A DNA stretch of 64,000 bases from contig NZ_CP034855.1 of NCBI RefSeq assembly GCF_005082585.1, forward strand, positions 496,001-560,000, in the 5' to 3' direction. Below are positions 31,878 to 44,032 of the stretch, in pieces (the first letter of the stretch is position 1; each line of letters starts with the position of its first letter). Source of the stretch: Buchnera aphidicola (Sitobion avenae). Its GTDB lineage: Bacteria; Pseudomonadota; Gammaproteobacteria; Enterobacterales; Enterobacteriaceae. A program made the position numbers and the translations under genes. Below the pieces are notes generated by a model. It was given only the letters and a program-made list of their open reading frames with translations. It searched no databases and had not been told where the DNA came from.

Positions 31878-32466
31878 TATAACAGATTTAGTTTTAAAAA
31901 ATAGAAATGAACTATTAAAAAATAAAAAAAATAAGATCTTTCCAAGATAATATAAAAAAGACATCTGTAAAAAAACGAACTTAATTTTAAACAACAAAAA
32001 TTATCATTTAAATATTTTAAAAAATAAAAAAATAATAATTTTAAACGAAAAAATATAGATCTTTAGTATGCAAAATATGTAAGTTAAAAAAACTACCTGA
32101 AAACATTCAACAGTTAGAAATGAATATCATACGTAAAAATACTTTAGAATATTGGTATATACATTCATCTAATAGAAAAAATATCTAAAAAAATACAATA
32201 CATAAACTAGGTTAAAAAAAGAACTACATAAAATAACTACAAAAAAAATTCAACTAATCATAAAAAAATGAGCTGAAAATATTCACTCATTATGAATTAT
32301 TTTATAAAATATATAAAAGATATTAAAAAAGCATTTATTATTAAAAAAGCATTTATTATTAAAAAAGCATTTATTATTAAAAAAGGATCCTAATATTCAA
32401 ATATAAAAAATGTTTTAATATAGAATTACAGAACAATAATATTAATTTAATTTGAATAAACTCAGA
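31878..32466 (+). pseudogene. dnaX: Decayed 3' part of dnaX (tau domains IV-V)
   Basis: The gap after dnaX holds decayed coding sequence that matches the end of E. coli tau. LPENIQQLEMN at 32093-32125 lines up without gaps to LPKLVEQLALN. The same frame goes on to IHSSNRKNI, resembling LHLRSSQRHLNN. In another frame, DPNIQI-stop-KMF-stop-Y from 32386 lines up with DNNIQTLRRFFDAE at the tau C terminus. Stops and at least two frame changes break the sequence, so it cannot yield tau. Comparison is with E. coli DnaX from memory. Confidence 0.75.
32322..32386 (+). repeat. 18-base tandem repeat, three full copies plus a partial one
   Basis: The unit ATTAAAAAAGCATTTATT occurs three times in a row at 32322-32339, 32340-32357 and 32358-32375, followed by a partial copy to 32386. 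It lies within the dnaX fossil and keeps a multiple of three. It looks like recent replication slippage in decaying DNA. Confidence 0.9.
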
Positions 32467-32512
32467 AATAAAATATATATCATATTTTATTATAAAAAGA
32501 GAGAAAATATTT

Positions 32513-32842
32513 ATGTTTACTAAAGGTGGTTTGGGTAACTTAATGAAGCAAGCACAACAAATGCAAGAAAAAATGGCAAAAATACAAGAAGAAATAGCTA
32601 AAATGGAAGTGACAGGAGAAGCAGGTGCTGGATTAGTTAAAGTAACTATTAATGGAGCTCATAATTGTAGACGAGTAGAAGTAGATCCTAGTCTTCTTCA
32701 TGATGACAAAGATATGCTAGAAGATTTAGCAGCAGCTGCATTTAATGATGCAACAAGAAGAATATCTGAAGTACAAAAAAAGAAAATGTCTGCCATATCT
32801 ACAGGAATACAAATGCCTAATGGACTAAATATACCTGTTTAA
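32513..32842 (+). CDS. ybaB: Nucleoid-associated protein YbaB/EbfC
   Basis: This small DNA-binding protein of 109 residues forms dimers with a tweezer shape in studied homologues and binds the nucleoid. Sequence features are [23 protein letters not shown] at the N terminus (broken here by family variation after [12 protein letters not shown]), the conserved [18 protein letters not shown] core, and VEVDPSLL. It sits between dnaX and recR in E. coli; here dnaX remains upstream but htpG follows directly and recR is missing. A GAGAG ribosome-binding site precedes the ATG. Confidence 0.95.
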   Translation: MFTKGGLGNLMKQAQQMQEKMAKIQEEIAKMEVTGEAGAGLVKVTINGAHNCRRVEVDPSLLHDDKDMLEDLAAAAFNDATRRISEVQKKKMSAISTGIQMPNGLNIPV

Positions 32843-32867
32843 ATAATATTTAAAAATAATATTTTTT

Positions 32868-32936
32868 AGAAGTTTTTTACTAATAAACAACTAAAAATTA
32901 ATATAAAAAAATTTGTTTTTATTGAAAAAAACTTCT
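32868..32936 (+). terminator. Long inverted repeat after ybaB, possible terminator
   Basis: AGAAGTTTTTT (32868-32878) can pair with AAAAAACTTCT (32926-32936), and the inner AATAAACAA with TTGTTTTTATT. It lies between ybaB and htpG and is followed by TTTAAAG. The stem is mostly A-T, so the terminator call is weak. Confidence 0.4.
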
Positions 32937-33001
32937 TTTAAAGAGTCACTTTCTATATTTTAAAAAATATTTTTATTATTAATTTAAAAAGAGATGTCTG
33001 C

Positions 33002-34879
33002 ATGAAAACGCAAAAAAAAGAAGTTTATAACTTTCAATCAGAAGTCAAACAATTACTACATTTAATGATTCATTCGCTATATTCTAATAAAGAGATTTTT
33101 CTAAGAGAACTAATATCAAATGCATCAGATGCAATAGATAAATTACGTTTTGAGTCTATATCATCTCCAGAATTGTATGAAAATGATAACGATATAAAAA
33201 TTAAAATATCTATTAATAAAGCACAACGAACACTAACTATTAGTGACAACGGTATCGGCATGACCAAACAAGATACCATTGAAAATCTTGGTACAATTGC
33301 CAAATCAGGAACGAAATCATTTCTTAAATCTTTAGAAAACAAACAAAATAAAAAAAATGAATTGATCGGAGAATTTGGAGTAGGTTTTTATTCATCTTTT
33401 ATTGTGTCAGAAAAAGTATCAGTTAGAACTAGATTTGCTGGTTCACAATCTAATGAAGGAACATTGTGGGAATCTTCAGGAGAAGGAGAATATAATATTA
33501 CAAATATTATAAAAAAAAATAGAGGAACTGAAATTACTTTATTCTTAAAAAAAGAAGAAGAAGATTTTTTAGAAATATGGCGAATTAAAAGTATAATTAG
33601 CAAATACTCTGATCATATTACGGTTCCAATACACATACAAAATTATGATGAAAAAAATAAAACATATTTTTGGGAACAAATTAATAAAGCTGAAGCGTTA
33701 TGGACGTTAAAAAAATCTTCTATTACTGATAACGATTATAAAGATTTTTATAAACATCTGACAAATGATCAAAATAATCCACTTATATGGAGTCATAATC
33801 GTGTAGAAGGTAATCAAGAATATATTAGTTTATTATACGTTCCTAAAAAAGCAGCCTGGGATATATGGAATAGAGATAATAAACACGGTTTAAAATTATA
33901 TGTTAAACGTGTCTATATTATGGACAATTCTCAAGCTTTTCTTCCTAATTATTTACGTTTTATAAGAGGTTTAATAGATTCTAGTGATTTACCTTTAAAT
34001 ATTTCTCGTGAAATCTTGCAAGATAATTCTATTACAGAAAAATTAAGAAAAGCACTTATCAAAAGATCTTTAAGTATGCTAAATAAACTGGCACAAAGTG
34101 ATAGTGAAAAATATCAAACTTTTTGGAATCAATTTGGACTTGTCTTAAAAGAAGGTCCTGCAGAAGATAATGAAAATTTAAATCAAATAGCAAATCTATT
34201 ACGTTTCGCATCTGTAAAAAACAATAGCCCTGAACAAAAAACATCTTTACAAGAATATATATCTCATATGAATGAAAAACAAGAAAAAATATATTATATT
34301 ACCGCAGATAGTTATTCCGCAGCAAAAAATAGTCCTCATATAGAATTATTTAAAAAAAATAATATTGATGTTTTATTATTATCTGATCGTATTGATGAAT
34401 GGATGATGAATTATCTTTCTGAATTTGAAGGTAAAAAATTTCAATCTATTAGCAAAGAAGATTTATCACTTAATAATCTAACAAAAGAAAAAAAAATAAA
34501 AAATGATGAAGTTTCAACAGAAATAATTGAATTTCTAAAAAAAACAAAAAAAATACTTGGAGACAAGGTAAAAGATGTAAGACTAACGTATCGATTAACA
34601 GAAACCCCCTGTGTTTTACTAAGTGACTCCACTGAAATGACCACACAAATGGCTAAACTTTTTTCTGCAGCAGGACAATCAGTACCAGAATTAAAATACA
34701 TTTTTGAAATTAATCCAGAGCATGCTTTAATAAAAAAAATTTGTTTAATTAATAATGAAAACGAATTGAATGAGTGGATAAAATTATTATTAGATCAAGC
34801 GTTATTAGCTGAAAAAGGTAATTTAGAAAATCCACATAAATTCATTGCTAGAATAAATAAATTACTTCTTAACCAATAA
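33002..34879 (+). CDS. htpG: Chaperone protein HtpG (Hsp90)
   Basis: HtpG is the bacterial Hsp90, an ATP-driven homodimeric chaperone. The GHKL ATP-binding motifs are complete: [37 protein letters not shown] and [14 protein letters not shown] in the first 130 residues. The middle domain contains the catalytic-loop region [10 protein letters not shown] with its conserved Arg. A C-terminal dimerisation domain follows. The 625 residues match E. coli. It lies between ybaB and adk, as in E. coli after loss of recR. No sigma-32 promoter was clearly recognised. Confidence 0.98.
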   Translation: MKTQKKEVYNFQSEVKQLLHLMIHSLYSNKEIFLRELISNASDAIDKLRFESISSPELYENDNDIKIKISINKAQRTLTISDNGIGMTKQDTIENLGTIAKSGTKSFLKSLENKQNKKNELIGEFGVGFYSSFIVSEKVSVRTRFAGSQSNEGTLWESSGEGEYNITNIIKKNRGTEITLFLKKEEEDFLEIWRIKSIISKYSDHITVPIHIQNYDEKNKTYFWEQINKAEALWTLKKSSITDNDYKDFYKHLTNDQNNPLIWSHNRVEGNQEYISLLYVPKKAAWDIWNRDNKHGLKLYVKRVYIMDNSQAFLPNYLRFIRGLIDSSDLPLNISREILQDNSITEKLRKALIKRSLSMLNKLAQSDSEKYQTFWNQFGLVLKEGPAEDNENLNQIANLLRFASVKNNSPEQKTSLQEYISHMNEKQEKIYYITADSYSAAKNSPHIELFKKNNIDVLLLSDRIDEWMMNYLSEFEGKKFQSISKEDLSLNNLTKEKKIKNDEVSTEIIEFLKKTKKILGDKVKDVRLTYRLTETPCVLLSDSTEMTTQMAKLFSAAGQSVPELKYIFEINPEHALIKKICLINNENELNEWIKLLLDQALLAEKGNLENPHKFIARINKLLLNQ

Positions 34880-34886
34880 AAAATAT

Positions 34887-34914
34887 GATTACTACTATCG
34901 TAATAGTAGTAATC
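34887..34914. repeat. Perfect 12-base inverted repeat between htpG and adk
   Basis: GATTACTACTAT and ATAGTAGTAATC form a perfect 12-base stem around a CGTA loop, starting 7 bases after the htpG stop. On the plus strand no T-run follows. On the minus strand ATATTTTTTATT follows, which would suit a terminator for antisense transcripts, such as readthrough from tRNA-Arg. It could also protect the htpG mRNA 3' end. Confidence 0.7.
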
Positions 34915-34947
34915 TCACAATTAACATTTATAAAAAAAGAAAAAATT

Positions 34948-35625
34948 ATGCGTATTATTTTACTAGGTGCACCTGGTACAGGAAAGGGGACACAAGCAAA
35001 ATTCATTACAGAAAAATATAAAATCCCTCAAATATCTACAGGTGATATGCTACGAGAAAGTATTTATTCAAAAAATAAAATAGGAAAAATTATTAAAAAT
35101 ATTATTGAAAAAGGAAAACTAGTTTCTGATAAAATTGTATGTGATTTAATAGAAAAAAGAATTTTAAAAAAAGACTGTATAAATGGTTTTATATTAGATG
35201 GTTTCCCAAGAACGATTGAACAAGCTCTTTATTTGTCACAAAAAAAAATAAAAATAGATTATGTGTTAGATTTTATAATGCCGCATCAATCTATATTAGA
35301 ACGCATATCAGGTAGACGTATACATGTTAATTCAGGACGTACGTATCATATAAAATTTAATCCTCCAAAAACTCGAGACCAAGATGATATAACTGGAGAA
35401 GCATTAATTATAAGAAAAGATGATCAAAAAGAGAGTATTAAAAAAAGATTAGAGGAATACAAGAAAACACATCATCTATTAGTGCAATATTATACTAGTC
35501 AAAAAAAAATAGACAATGTACAATATTTTAAAATTGATGCTATGAATTCATTTTTATCAATTAGAAAAACAATAGAAAAAATTTTAAGAAATAATTTTTG
35601 CGTTCTACAGGATTCGAACCTGTGA
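34948..35625 (+). CDS. adk: Adenylate kinase, with a C-terminal extension into an antisense tRNA gene
   Basis: Adk interconverts ATP and AMP with ADP. The P-loop LLGAPGTGKGTQAKF, the AMP-binding QISTGDMLRES and the DGFPRTIEQA segment are intact, and the lid region carries SGRTYHIKFNPP. The start at 34948 (MRIILLG) matches the family and is better than an in-frame ATG at 34885. E. coli Adk has 214 residues and ends with EKILG. Here the frame continues past IEKIL for about 12 more residues and stops at a TGA (35623-35625) that lies inside the antisense tRNA-Arg gene, giving 225 residues. Confidence 0.96.
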   Translation: MRIILLGAPGTGKGTQAKFITEKYKIPQISTGDMLRESIYSKNKIGKIIKNIIEKGKLVSDKIVCDLIEKRILKKDCINGFILDGFPRTIEQALYLSQKKIKIDYVLDFIMPHQSILERISGRRIHVNSGRTYHIKFNPPKTRDQDDITGEALIIRKDDQKESIKKRLEEYKKTHHLLVQYYTSQKKIDNVQYFKIDAMNSFLSIRKTIEKILRNNFCVLQDSNL

Positions 35626-35672
35626 CCTACGGCTTAGAAGGCCGTTGCTCTATCCAACTGAGCTAAGAACGC
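35599..35672 (-). tRNA. argU: tRNA-Arg (UCU)
   Basis: On the minus strand the 74 bases fold into a full cloverleaf. The acceptor GCGTTCT pairs with AGAACGC, the anticodon loop is CTTCTAA (anticodon UCU, reading AGA/AGG) and the T-loop contains GGTTCGAATCC. The body is very similar to E. coli argU. CCA is not encoded. AGA is a preferred arginine codon in this AT-rich genome, so the tRNA is essential. The last 27 bases of adk overlap its 3' half on the opposite strand. Confidence 0.96.
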
Positions 35673-35694
35673 ATAAAAAATAAAATTATGTTAA

Positions 35695-35723
35695 AATCTA
35701 TCATTAATATGATATATATGCAA
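35695..35723 (-). promoter_or_regulatory. Possible promoter of tRNA-Arg
   Basis: On the minus strand TTGCAT (-35), a 17-base spacer and TAGATT (-10) end 22 bases before the first tRNA base. The -35 and spacing are good; the -10 is only fair and AT-rich DNA offers many chance matches. Confidence 0.4.
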
Positions 35724-35826
35724 CTAAATTATTAATAATACTTTAATATATTTAATTATACTGACATGTATTATAGTAATATTTTTGTATATAATAACAC
35801 ATGAAAAATAATTGAGTCACTTAATA

Positions 35827-36684
35827 ATGTCAGCAATAATTATAGATGGTAATAAAATAGCTAAAAAATTGGAATTAAAAATTCTAAAAAAAGTTAATAA
35901 AAGAAAAAAAAATGGAAAAAAAATACCTGGATTAGCAATGATTTTGGTAGGGAATAATATTCCTTCACAAATTTATGTAAGCAAAAAAAAAATAGCATGT
36001 AAAAATGTTGGTTTTTTCTCAGAATGCTGGAATTTTCCTAATAATGTTGATGAAATAGAAATATTGAGTCTAATTTCTAAATTAAACAAAAATGAAAATA
36101 TAGATGGAATCTTGATACAATTACCACTCCCCCAACACATAAATCATTTAAAAATTTTAAGGAGTATTATTCCAGATAAAGATGTAGATGGATTTCATCC
36201 ATATAATACAGGTTCCTTATGTCAAAGAACTCCAAAACTGAGAGCATGTACGCCTAAAGGTATTATTACAATGTTAAAATATAATAATATAAAAACTCAT
36301 GGGTTACATGCAGTAATGGTAGGAGCATCTAATATAGTGGGTAGACCTATGAGCTTAGAATTATTATTAGCTGGATGTACAACTACTGTTACACATCGAT
36401 TTACCAAGAACTTAAAATATCATGTACAAAATGCTGATTTATTAATTGTTGCAGTTGGAAAAGCTAATTTTCTAAAAGGACATTGGATAAAAAAAGGATC
36501 GATAGTTGTAGATGTGGGAATTAATAGATTAGAAGATGGAAAAATAGTAGGTGATGTAGACTTTAAAAACGCATGTTTAAGAGCATCTTATATAACTCCT
36601 GTACCAGGTGGTGTTGGTCCTATGACAGTTGTGACTTTATTACAAAATACATTAGAAGCTTGTGAAAATCATGATGATTTTTAA
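35827..36684 (+). CDS. folD: Bifunctional methylenetetrahydrofolate dehydrogenase/cyclohydrolase
   Basis: FolD converts 5,10-methylene-THF to 10-formyl-THF via the methenyl form, providing formyl groups for purines and for fMet-tRNA (see fmt). The 285 residues contain the signatures [12 protein letters not shown] (catalytic Lys), [25 protein letters not shown], the NADP-binding [11 protein letters not shown] and [11 protein letters not shown]. The ATG at 35827 fits the family start; an upstream TTG is unlikely. Its stop is 7 bases from the cysS stop on the other strand. Confidence 0.97.
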   Translation: MSAIIIDGNKIAKKLELKILKKVNKRKKNGKKIPGLAMILVGNNIPSQIYVSKKKIACKNVGFFSECWNFPNNVDEIEILSLISKLNKNENIDGILIQLPLPQHINHLKILRSIIPDKDVDGFHPYNTGSLCQRTPKLRACTPKGIITMLKYNNIKTHGLHAVMVGASNIVGRPMSLELLLAGCTTTVTHRFTKNLKYHVQNADLLIVAVGKANFLKGHWIKKGSIVVDVGINRLEDGKIVGDVDFKNACLRASYITPVPGGVGPMTVVTLLQNTLEACENHDDF

Positions 36685-36691
36685 AAACTTT

Positions 36692-38074
36692 TTATTTTTT
36701 ACGCCATACTGTTCCATCTGGCAAGTCTTCTAATATGATATCTAAAGATATTAATTCTTTTCTGATGTCATCAGCTTTCTTCCATAATTTCAAATGTCTT
36801 GCAATATTTCTTTTTTCTATGAGAAATTTTATTTTTTTTAAAATAGATGAATTTAATGTAGTTTTTCCTTGTAAAAAATCTTCAGGTTTTTGCAATAAAA
36901 AACCTAAATTGTTTGCTAGATATTTTAATCTGAAAGAAAATTTATTAGTTTTTAATATATCTTTATTTTTAAAGAAATTAATCTTACGCGCTATTTTAAA
37001 AAAAATAGAAAATACCTTGGGAGTATTGAAATCATCGTCCATAGCATTATGAAAATCAAGTTGAAAGTTAATACCTTCTTCATTATTAGATAAAGGGTGA
37101 GTATTATATAAGGCTGTATATAAATATTTCAAAGACATATATGCTTGATCTAAATTTTTCTCACAATAATAAATAGGATGACGGTAATGTGTGGAAAGAA
37201 AAAAATAACGTAACACTTCAGGCTCATATTTTTTTAAGACATCTCTTAAAAGATAAACATTTCCTAAAGATTTAGACATTTTTTGATTATTTATAATTAC
37301 CATACCAGTATGCATCCAAAAATTTATTATTGATTTGTTATTAAAACATATGGATTGAGACATCTCATTTTCATGATGAGGAAAAAGAAGATCGGAACCA
37401 CCTCCATGAATATCTATAACATTTTTAAAAAATGCATCAGTTATAGCACTACATTCAATATGCCATCCAGGACGACCCCTTCCCCATGGAGAATTCCAAG
37501 AACATTCCTTATTAAAAATTTTCCAAAGTATAAAATCTAACGGATTGTTCTTCATATTATTTATAGGAACACGTACACCAGATTTCAATGAATGTAAAGA
37601 TTGACGAGATAAAATTCCATAATTAGCATCACTATCTACAGAAAATACAACATCACCATTGTTATTTATATATGCATGTTTTTTTTTTATTAATTCTTGA
37701 ATTATATCAATAATATTATCGATATGATCTGTAACACGAGGTTCTTTATTAGGCGAATCAATGCCTAATAATTTAAAATCTTTATGCATTTCTTTTATCA
37801 TTGAAGTAGTAAAAGAACTAATTGTACTATTTTCTTTTCTTGATTTTAAAATAATTTTATCATCAACATCAGTAATATTCCGAATGTATTCTACTTGAAA
37901 ACCGGAAAAACGTAAATAACGAACCATGATATCAAAAAATACAAAAGTACGTCCATGTCCAACATGACACAAATCATACACAGTAACCCCACATACATAT
38001 AAATTAATTTTATCTTTCTGAATAGGTTTAAAAATTTCTTTTTTTCTAGTTCGTGTATTAAAAATTTTCAACAT
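36692..38074 (-). CDS. cysS: Cysteinyl-tRNA synthetase
   Basis: CysS charges tRNA-Cys. It is a class Ia enzyme with the HIGH motif as HVGHGRT near residue 37 and KMSKSLGN near residue 267. The zinc site is present: YVCGVTVYD near residue 28 and HIECSA with HHENEMSQ later. The ATG at 38074 ([12 protein letters not shown]) matches E. coli, giving 460 residues; a TTG two codons upstream is not needed. It converges with folD, with only 7 bases between the stops. Confidence 0.97.
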   Translation of the reverse strand: MLKIFNTRTRKKEIFKPIQKDKINLYVCGVTVYDLCHVGHGRTFVFFDIMVRYLRFSGFQVEYIRNITDVDDKIILKSRKENSTISSFTTSMIKEMHKDFKLLGIDSPNKEPRVTDHIDNIIDIIQELIKKKHAYINNNGDVVFSVDSDANYGILSRQSLHSLKSGVRVPINNMKNNPLDFILWKIFNKECSWNSPWGRGRPGWHIECSAITDAFFKNVIDIHGGGSDLLFPHHENEMSQSICFNNKSIINFWMHTGMVIINNQKMSKSLGNVYLLRDVLKKYEPEVLRYFFLSTHYRHPIYYCEKNLDQAYMSLKYLYTALYNTHPLSNNEEGINFQLDFHNAMDDDFNTPKVFSIFFKIARKINFFKNKDILKTNKFSFRLKYLANNLGFLLQKPEDFLQGKTTLNSSILKKIKFLIEKRNIARHLKLWKKADDIRKELISLDIILEDLPDGTVWRKK

Positions 38075-38290
38075 TCTCAATATCCTATAAAAATATAATA
38101 AAGAAAATAAAATATATTATTTTCTATATTACCAATGTGCTAAACTGATAAAATTATTATTTACTAGAAGTATTTATAAAACAATATTTTTAATAATAAA
38201 TATATATAATTATTTAAAATATTTTTAAAAATCTTGTATATTTTTTAAAAACAATCAAATATGTAATTGTAAAAAAAATAGGGATTAATA

Positions 38291-38554
38291 ATGAAAACAA
38301 AATTACGAGAAATGTTAAAATTCCCTTGTTTTTTTACTTATAAGATTATTGGCTTGGCACAGCCTGAACTTATTGACCAAATAATAAAAGTCATTCAAAT
38401 TCAGATTCCTGGAGATTATACACCTCAAGTAAAATCGAGCAACAGAGGCAACTACCTATCTGTTTCAATTACAATATGTGCCAAAAATTTTGAACAAATT
38501 GAAATTTTATATCATGAAATTAGTAAAATTAATATAGTTCGAATGGTTTTATAA
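38291..38554 (+). CDS. ybeD: YbeD family protein (DUF493)
   Basis: This 87-residue protein belongs to the YbeD/DUF493 family, which has a small ACT-like ferredoxin fold. E. coli YbeD is also 87 residues. Recognisable parts are [14 protein letters not shown] near the N terminus and [19 protein letters not shown]. Its biochemical role is unsettled; in E. coli it lies near dacA and lipB, but neither is present here. It is alone on the plus strand between cysS and cspE. Confidence 0.92.
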   Translation: MKTKLREMLKFPCFFTYKIIGLAQPELIDQIIKVIQIQIPGDYTPQVKSSNRGNYLSVSITICAKNFEQIEILYHEISKINIVRMVL

Positions 38555-38591
38555 AAATTAATAATATATATTAAGACACTTATTTGAATAT

Positions 38592-38617
38592 AGTACAGCC
38601 CTAATAAGAGCCGTACT
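38592..38617. terminator. Imperfect hairpin between ybeD and cspE
   Basis: AGTAC and GTACT flank an imperfect GCCCT/AGAGC inner stem. On the plus strand the hairpin is followed by ATAAAAAACATATTTTTTT. It may end ybeD or cspE transcripts from either side, but mismatches and the distance to the T-run make this weak. Confidence 0.35.
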
Positions 38618-38663
38618 ATAAAAAACATATTTTTTTGTTTATTTTTAAAAAAATTAAATCACT

Positions 38664-38873
38664 TTACAAACTAATAACATTAGCTGCAGATGGTCCTTTT
38701 GCGCCTTCGGTGATTTCGAATTCAACACTTTGACCTTCTGCCAAAGTTTTAAATCCATTACTTTGTATAGCTGAAAAATGAACAAATACATCTTTGCTAC
38801 CATCTTCTGGAGTAATAAAACCAAAACCTTTAGATTCATTAAACCACTTAACATTACCTTTAATCTTGGACAT
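38664..38873 (-). CDS. cspE: Cold shock-like protein CspE
   Basis: CspE is a small single-stranded nucleic acid binding protein with one cold-shock domain, acting as an RNA chaperone. RNP1 (KGFGFITP) and RNP2 (VFVHFSAI) are intact. The 69 residues differ from E. coli CspE, as I remember it, at only about four positions, far closer than to CspC. An AAGG ribosome-binding site precedes the ATG. In E. coli cspE and ybeD lie in the same chromosomal neighbourhood. Confidence 0.96.
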   Translation of the reverse strand: MSKIKGNVKWFNESKGFGFITPEDGSKDVFVHFSAIQSNGFKTLAEGQSVEFEITEGAKGPSAANVISL

Positions 38874-39050
38874 CTATATTACCTTCACATGAAAAAATAT
38901 ACTAAATTAAAAAAAGATTAATCAATAATTATGAACGATTTCATAATAAAAAAATCATAATATAAAAAATTTAAATTCTCAATAGATTAACATGTAATTC
39001 TATTCTTAGCTAGAAAGTAATTTACATTAAAAATAATTTATTTTACATAT

Positions 39051-39083
39051 AAAAAAACCCGAAAAAAATTTCGGGTTTTTTTT
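39051..39083 (-). terminator. Rho-independent terminator of the 23S-5S rRNA operon
   Basis: On the minus strand AAACCCGAAA and TTTCGGGTTT form a strong hairpin followed by a T-run. It begins at the base after the 5S gene. Confidence 0.9.
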
Positions 39084-39201
39084 GCCTGGTTTTGACCTAC
39101 TCTCACACGGGGAGACCCCGTACTACCATTGGCGTAGTAGCGTTTCACTTCTGAGTTCGGAATGGATTCAGGTGGTACCACTACACTATTTTTACCAGGC
39201 A
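39084..39201 (-). rRNA. rrf: 5S ribosomal RNA
   Basis: On the minus strand the sequence starts TGCCTGGTAAA and ends ACCAGGC, so the ends pair. The conserved core CCGAACTCAGAAGTGAAACG is present. The length of about 118 bases agrees with E. coli 5S. It is the last gene of the tRNA-Glu, 23S, 5S unit and is followed at once by a strong terminator. Confidence 0.97.
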
Positions 39202-39305
39202 TTTTAAAAAATTTATATTAATGTTAACATATTTTATTAAAGAATTAAATTCAGTAAAAACAAGCTTTTTTATTAAATTTATTTTAAAAACACCTCTGGT
39301 GTTGC

Positions 39306-42222
<2,917 letters not shown>

Positions 42223-42275
42223 TTACAACCCACAGGTGTTTTAAAAAATAAGTTATATGCTTGTTTTTTCCGAAT

Positions 42276-42287
42276 TTTTAAAGAGCT
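42276..42287 (-). promoter_or_regulatory. boxA antitermination site in the tRNA-Glu/23S spacer
   Basis: On the minus strand AGCTCTTTAAAA closely matches the boxA consensus TGCTCTTTAACA that NusB and S10 bind, at the expected place between the tRNA gene and 23S. Both factors are encoded in this window (nusB, rpsJ). Confidence 0.7.
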
Positions 42288-42383
42288 TGTTTTTACTAAA
42301 TTTTAACTTTAATGTAAAAGTTATCTTGAGGATAACATAATATTTTAAATTAGTACATAAATATTTTTGAAATATTTTTTTAT

Positions 42384-42456
42384 CGTCCCCTAGGGGATTT
42401 GAACCCCTGTTGCCGCCGTGAAAGGGCGATGTCCTAGACCTCTAGACGAAGGGGAC
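42384..42456 (-). tRNA. tRNA-Glu (UUC)
   Basis: On the minus strand the 73 bases fold as a cloverleaf with acceptor GTCCCCT pairing with AGGGGAC, anticodon TTC in the loop CCTTTCACGG, and a GGGTTCAAATCCC T-arm. CCA is not encoded. It is the first gene of the rRNA transcript, as tRNA-Glu is in some E. coli rrn spacers. Confidence 0.97.
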
Positions 42457-42496
42457 TTTTATACTATAAAATTATTTTTTTAAATTAATAATATAA

Positions 42497-42525
42497 TAAA
42501 TAACAGATCAAAAAAAAAGAGTCAA
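42497..42525 (-). promoter_or_regulatory. Possible promoter of the tRNA-Glu-23S-5S operon
   Basis: On the minus strand TTGACT (42525-42520) is a near-consensus -35 box. With a 17-base spacer the -10 reads TATTTA; a better TATTAT lies 4 bases further on. The start would lie about 30-40 bases before tRNA-Glu. An upstream AT-rich tract could act as an UP element. Confidence 0.45.
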
Positions 42526-42607
42526 GAACTTTCTTAATTATTATTTAAAATAATAAAACATAAAAAATTTTAATAATTCAGTTGCATTAATTTTTTGGAA
42601 AATTATT

Positions 42608-43429
42608 TTATTTTTTCAAGATATCAATAATATAATCTGTTTTTGGAAGTACGTTGTGCCATAAAAAAAATGAATAAGCAGCTTGAAAAACTAACATCCC
42701 TATTCCGTTAGAAAAGAAATTAGCCTTTATTTTAAGACACCAGTCAATAAAAACTCTATTATCTATTTGATAATTCATATCATAAAAACATGTTTTTGAA
42801 GAAATAAAAGACAAAGGAACAAAATCTTCTTTTTCTTCAGAAAATTTTGATGTTGCATTAATAATTAAATCAAAATATTTAATTTTTAATGAATTTTCAT
42901 CAAAAATATTTATATCACCATATTTTTGAAATTGTGTAACTAATTTTTTACTATTTAAAAGAGTTCTATTTAAAATAAAAATTGAGCAGCCAAACGATAA
43001 TAAAGGAAAGAGAACTCCTCTAACAGCGCCCCCAGCACCAATAATTAATATTGAACATTTTTTTTTTATAAAATTTAATCTTGTCAAATCAGACAACAAT
43101 CCAACTCCGTCTGTATTATCTCCTAAAATATATTGATTATCTATTTTTTTGAATGTATTAACAGATTTAGCAATTGTAGCTCTTTTAGTTAATTTATCAC
43201 AAAAATAATACGCTTCTTGTTTAAATGGAGCAGTAATATTCGCACCATAACCATCTTTCTTAAAAAAATTACATAAAATACTATTAAAATTATCTAATGG
43301 AACATTAACAGATGTATAAATATGAGAAATGCCTGTCTGTTGTGAAAATAAACTATGAATTTTAGGAGATTTACTATGATTAACAGGATTTCCAAACACA
43401 GCGTAATTAAAATTTTTATTTTTAAACAT
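42608..43429 (-). CDS. aroE: Shikimate dehydrogenase
   Basis: AroE reduces 3-dehydroshikimate to shikimate with NADPH on the route to aromatic amino acids, which the symbiont supplies to its host. The 273 residues show the substrate-binding NPVNHSKSPKIH at the N terminus, the catalytic Lys in NITAPFKQEAY, the catalytic Asp in DNTDGVGL, and the glycine-rich dinucleotide motif IIGAGGAVRGVLF. The start overlaps the tsaC stop by 8 bases, so the two are probably translated together. Confidence 0.96.
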   Translation of the reverse strand: MFKNKNFNYAVFGNPVNHSKSPKIHSLFSQQTGISHIYTSVNVPLDNFNSILCNFFKKDGYGANITAPFKQEAYYFCDKLTKRATIAKSVNTFKKIDNQYILGDNTDGVGLLSDLTRLNFIKKKCSILIIGAGGAVRGVLFPLLSFGCSIFILNRTLLNSKKLVTQFQKYGDINIFDENSLKIKYFDLIINATSKFSEEKEDFVPLSFISSKTCFYDMNYQIDNRVFIDWCLKIKANFFSNGIGMLVFQAAYSFFLWHNVLPKTDYIIDILKK

Positions 43430-44000
43430 AGCGAATTAACTTTCCATCAATAATGTCAATAATCTTAGAAGGATTTTTTTCCTTTCCTATTTTTCCATTT
43501 AATACAGGAAAATCTTTACCAAAACATTTAAACACTTCCTCAGAAGTAAAACATGGCATCATATTTGAAATATTAGCACTTGTAGATATTAAGGCTTTTC
43601 CAAAAGCATTACACAGTTTTATTATTTCAATATGAGCACTAACTCGTACAGCTACGGTATTAAATTTACCAGTCAACCAATAAGGAACTTTAGGATTGGC
43701 TGGAAGTAAAAAAGTAAATGGTCCTGGCCAATGAAAAAAAATTTTATTTTTTTGTTTTTTTGATAAATCATTCTCATTAATATACATTTTTATCTGTTTA
43801 AAATCTGAAGCAACTAATATAAATCCTTTTTTTATACTTCTTTTTTTTAAAAACAATAATTTTTTTACAGCTTTTTTACTATCAGGATCACAACCTAGTC
43901 CAAACATTGATTCTGTAGGATACGCAATCACATTATCATCACGTAACATTTTCACACAATGAAATAGTGAATTTAAAAAACAATGTTTATCCATTAACAT
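43422..44000 (-). CDS. tsaC: Threonylcarbamoyl-AMP synthase TsaC
   Basis: TsaC (YrdC/RimN) makes threonylcarbamoyl-AMP from threonine, bicarbonate and ATP, the first step of t6A37 modification of ANN-reading tRNAs. The 192 residues carry the family motifs VIAYPTESMFGLGCDP near residue 25, KKRSIKKGFILVA, WPGPFTFLLPA and LISTSANIS. The order smg-tsaC-aroE follows E. coli with yrdD missing. It overlaps aroE by 8 bases. Confidence 0.95.
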   Translation of the reverse strand: MLMDKHCFLNSLFHCVKMLRDDNVIAYPTESMFGLGCDPDSKKAVKKLLFLKKRSIKKGFILVASDFKQIKMYINENDLSKKQKNKIFFHWPGPFTFLLPANPKVPYWLTGKFNTVAVRVSAHIEIIKLCNAFGKALISTSANISNMMPCFTSEEVFKCFGKDFPVLNGKIGKEKNPSKIIDIIDGKLIRYV

Positions 44001-44032
44001 TTTCTCACAATAAAAAATTATTATTATTTTCT

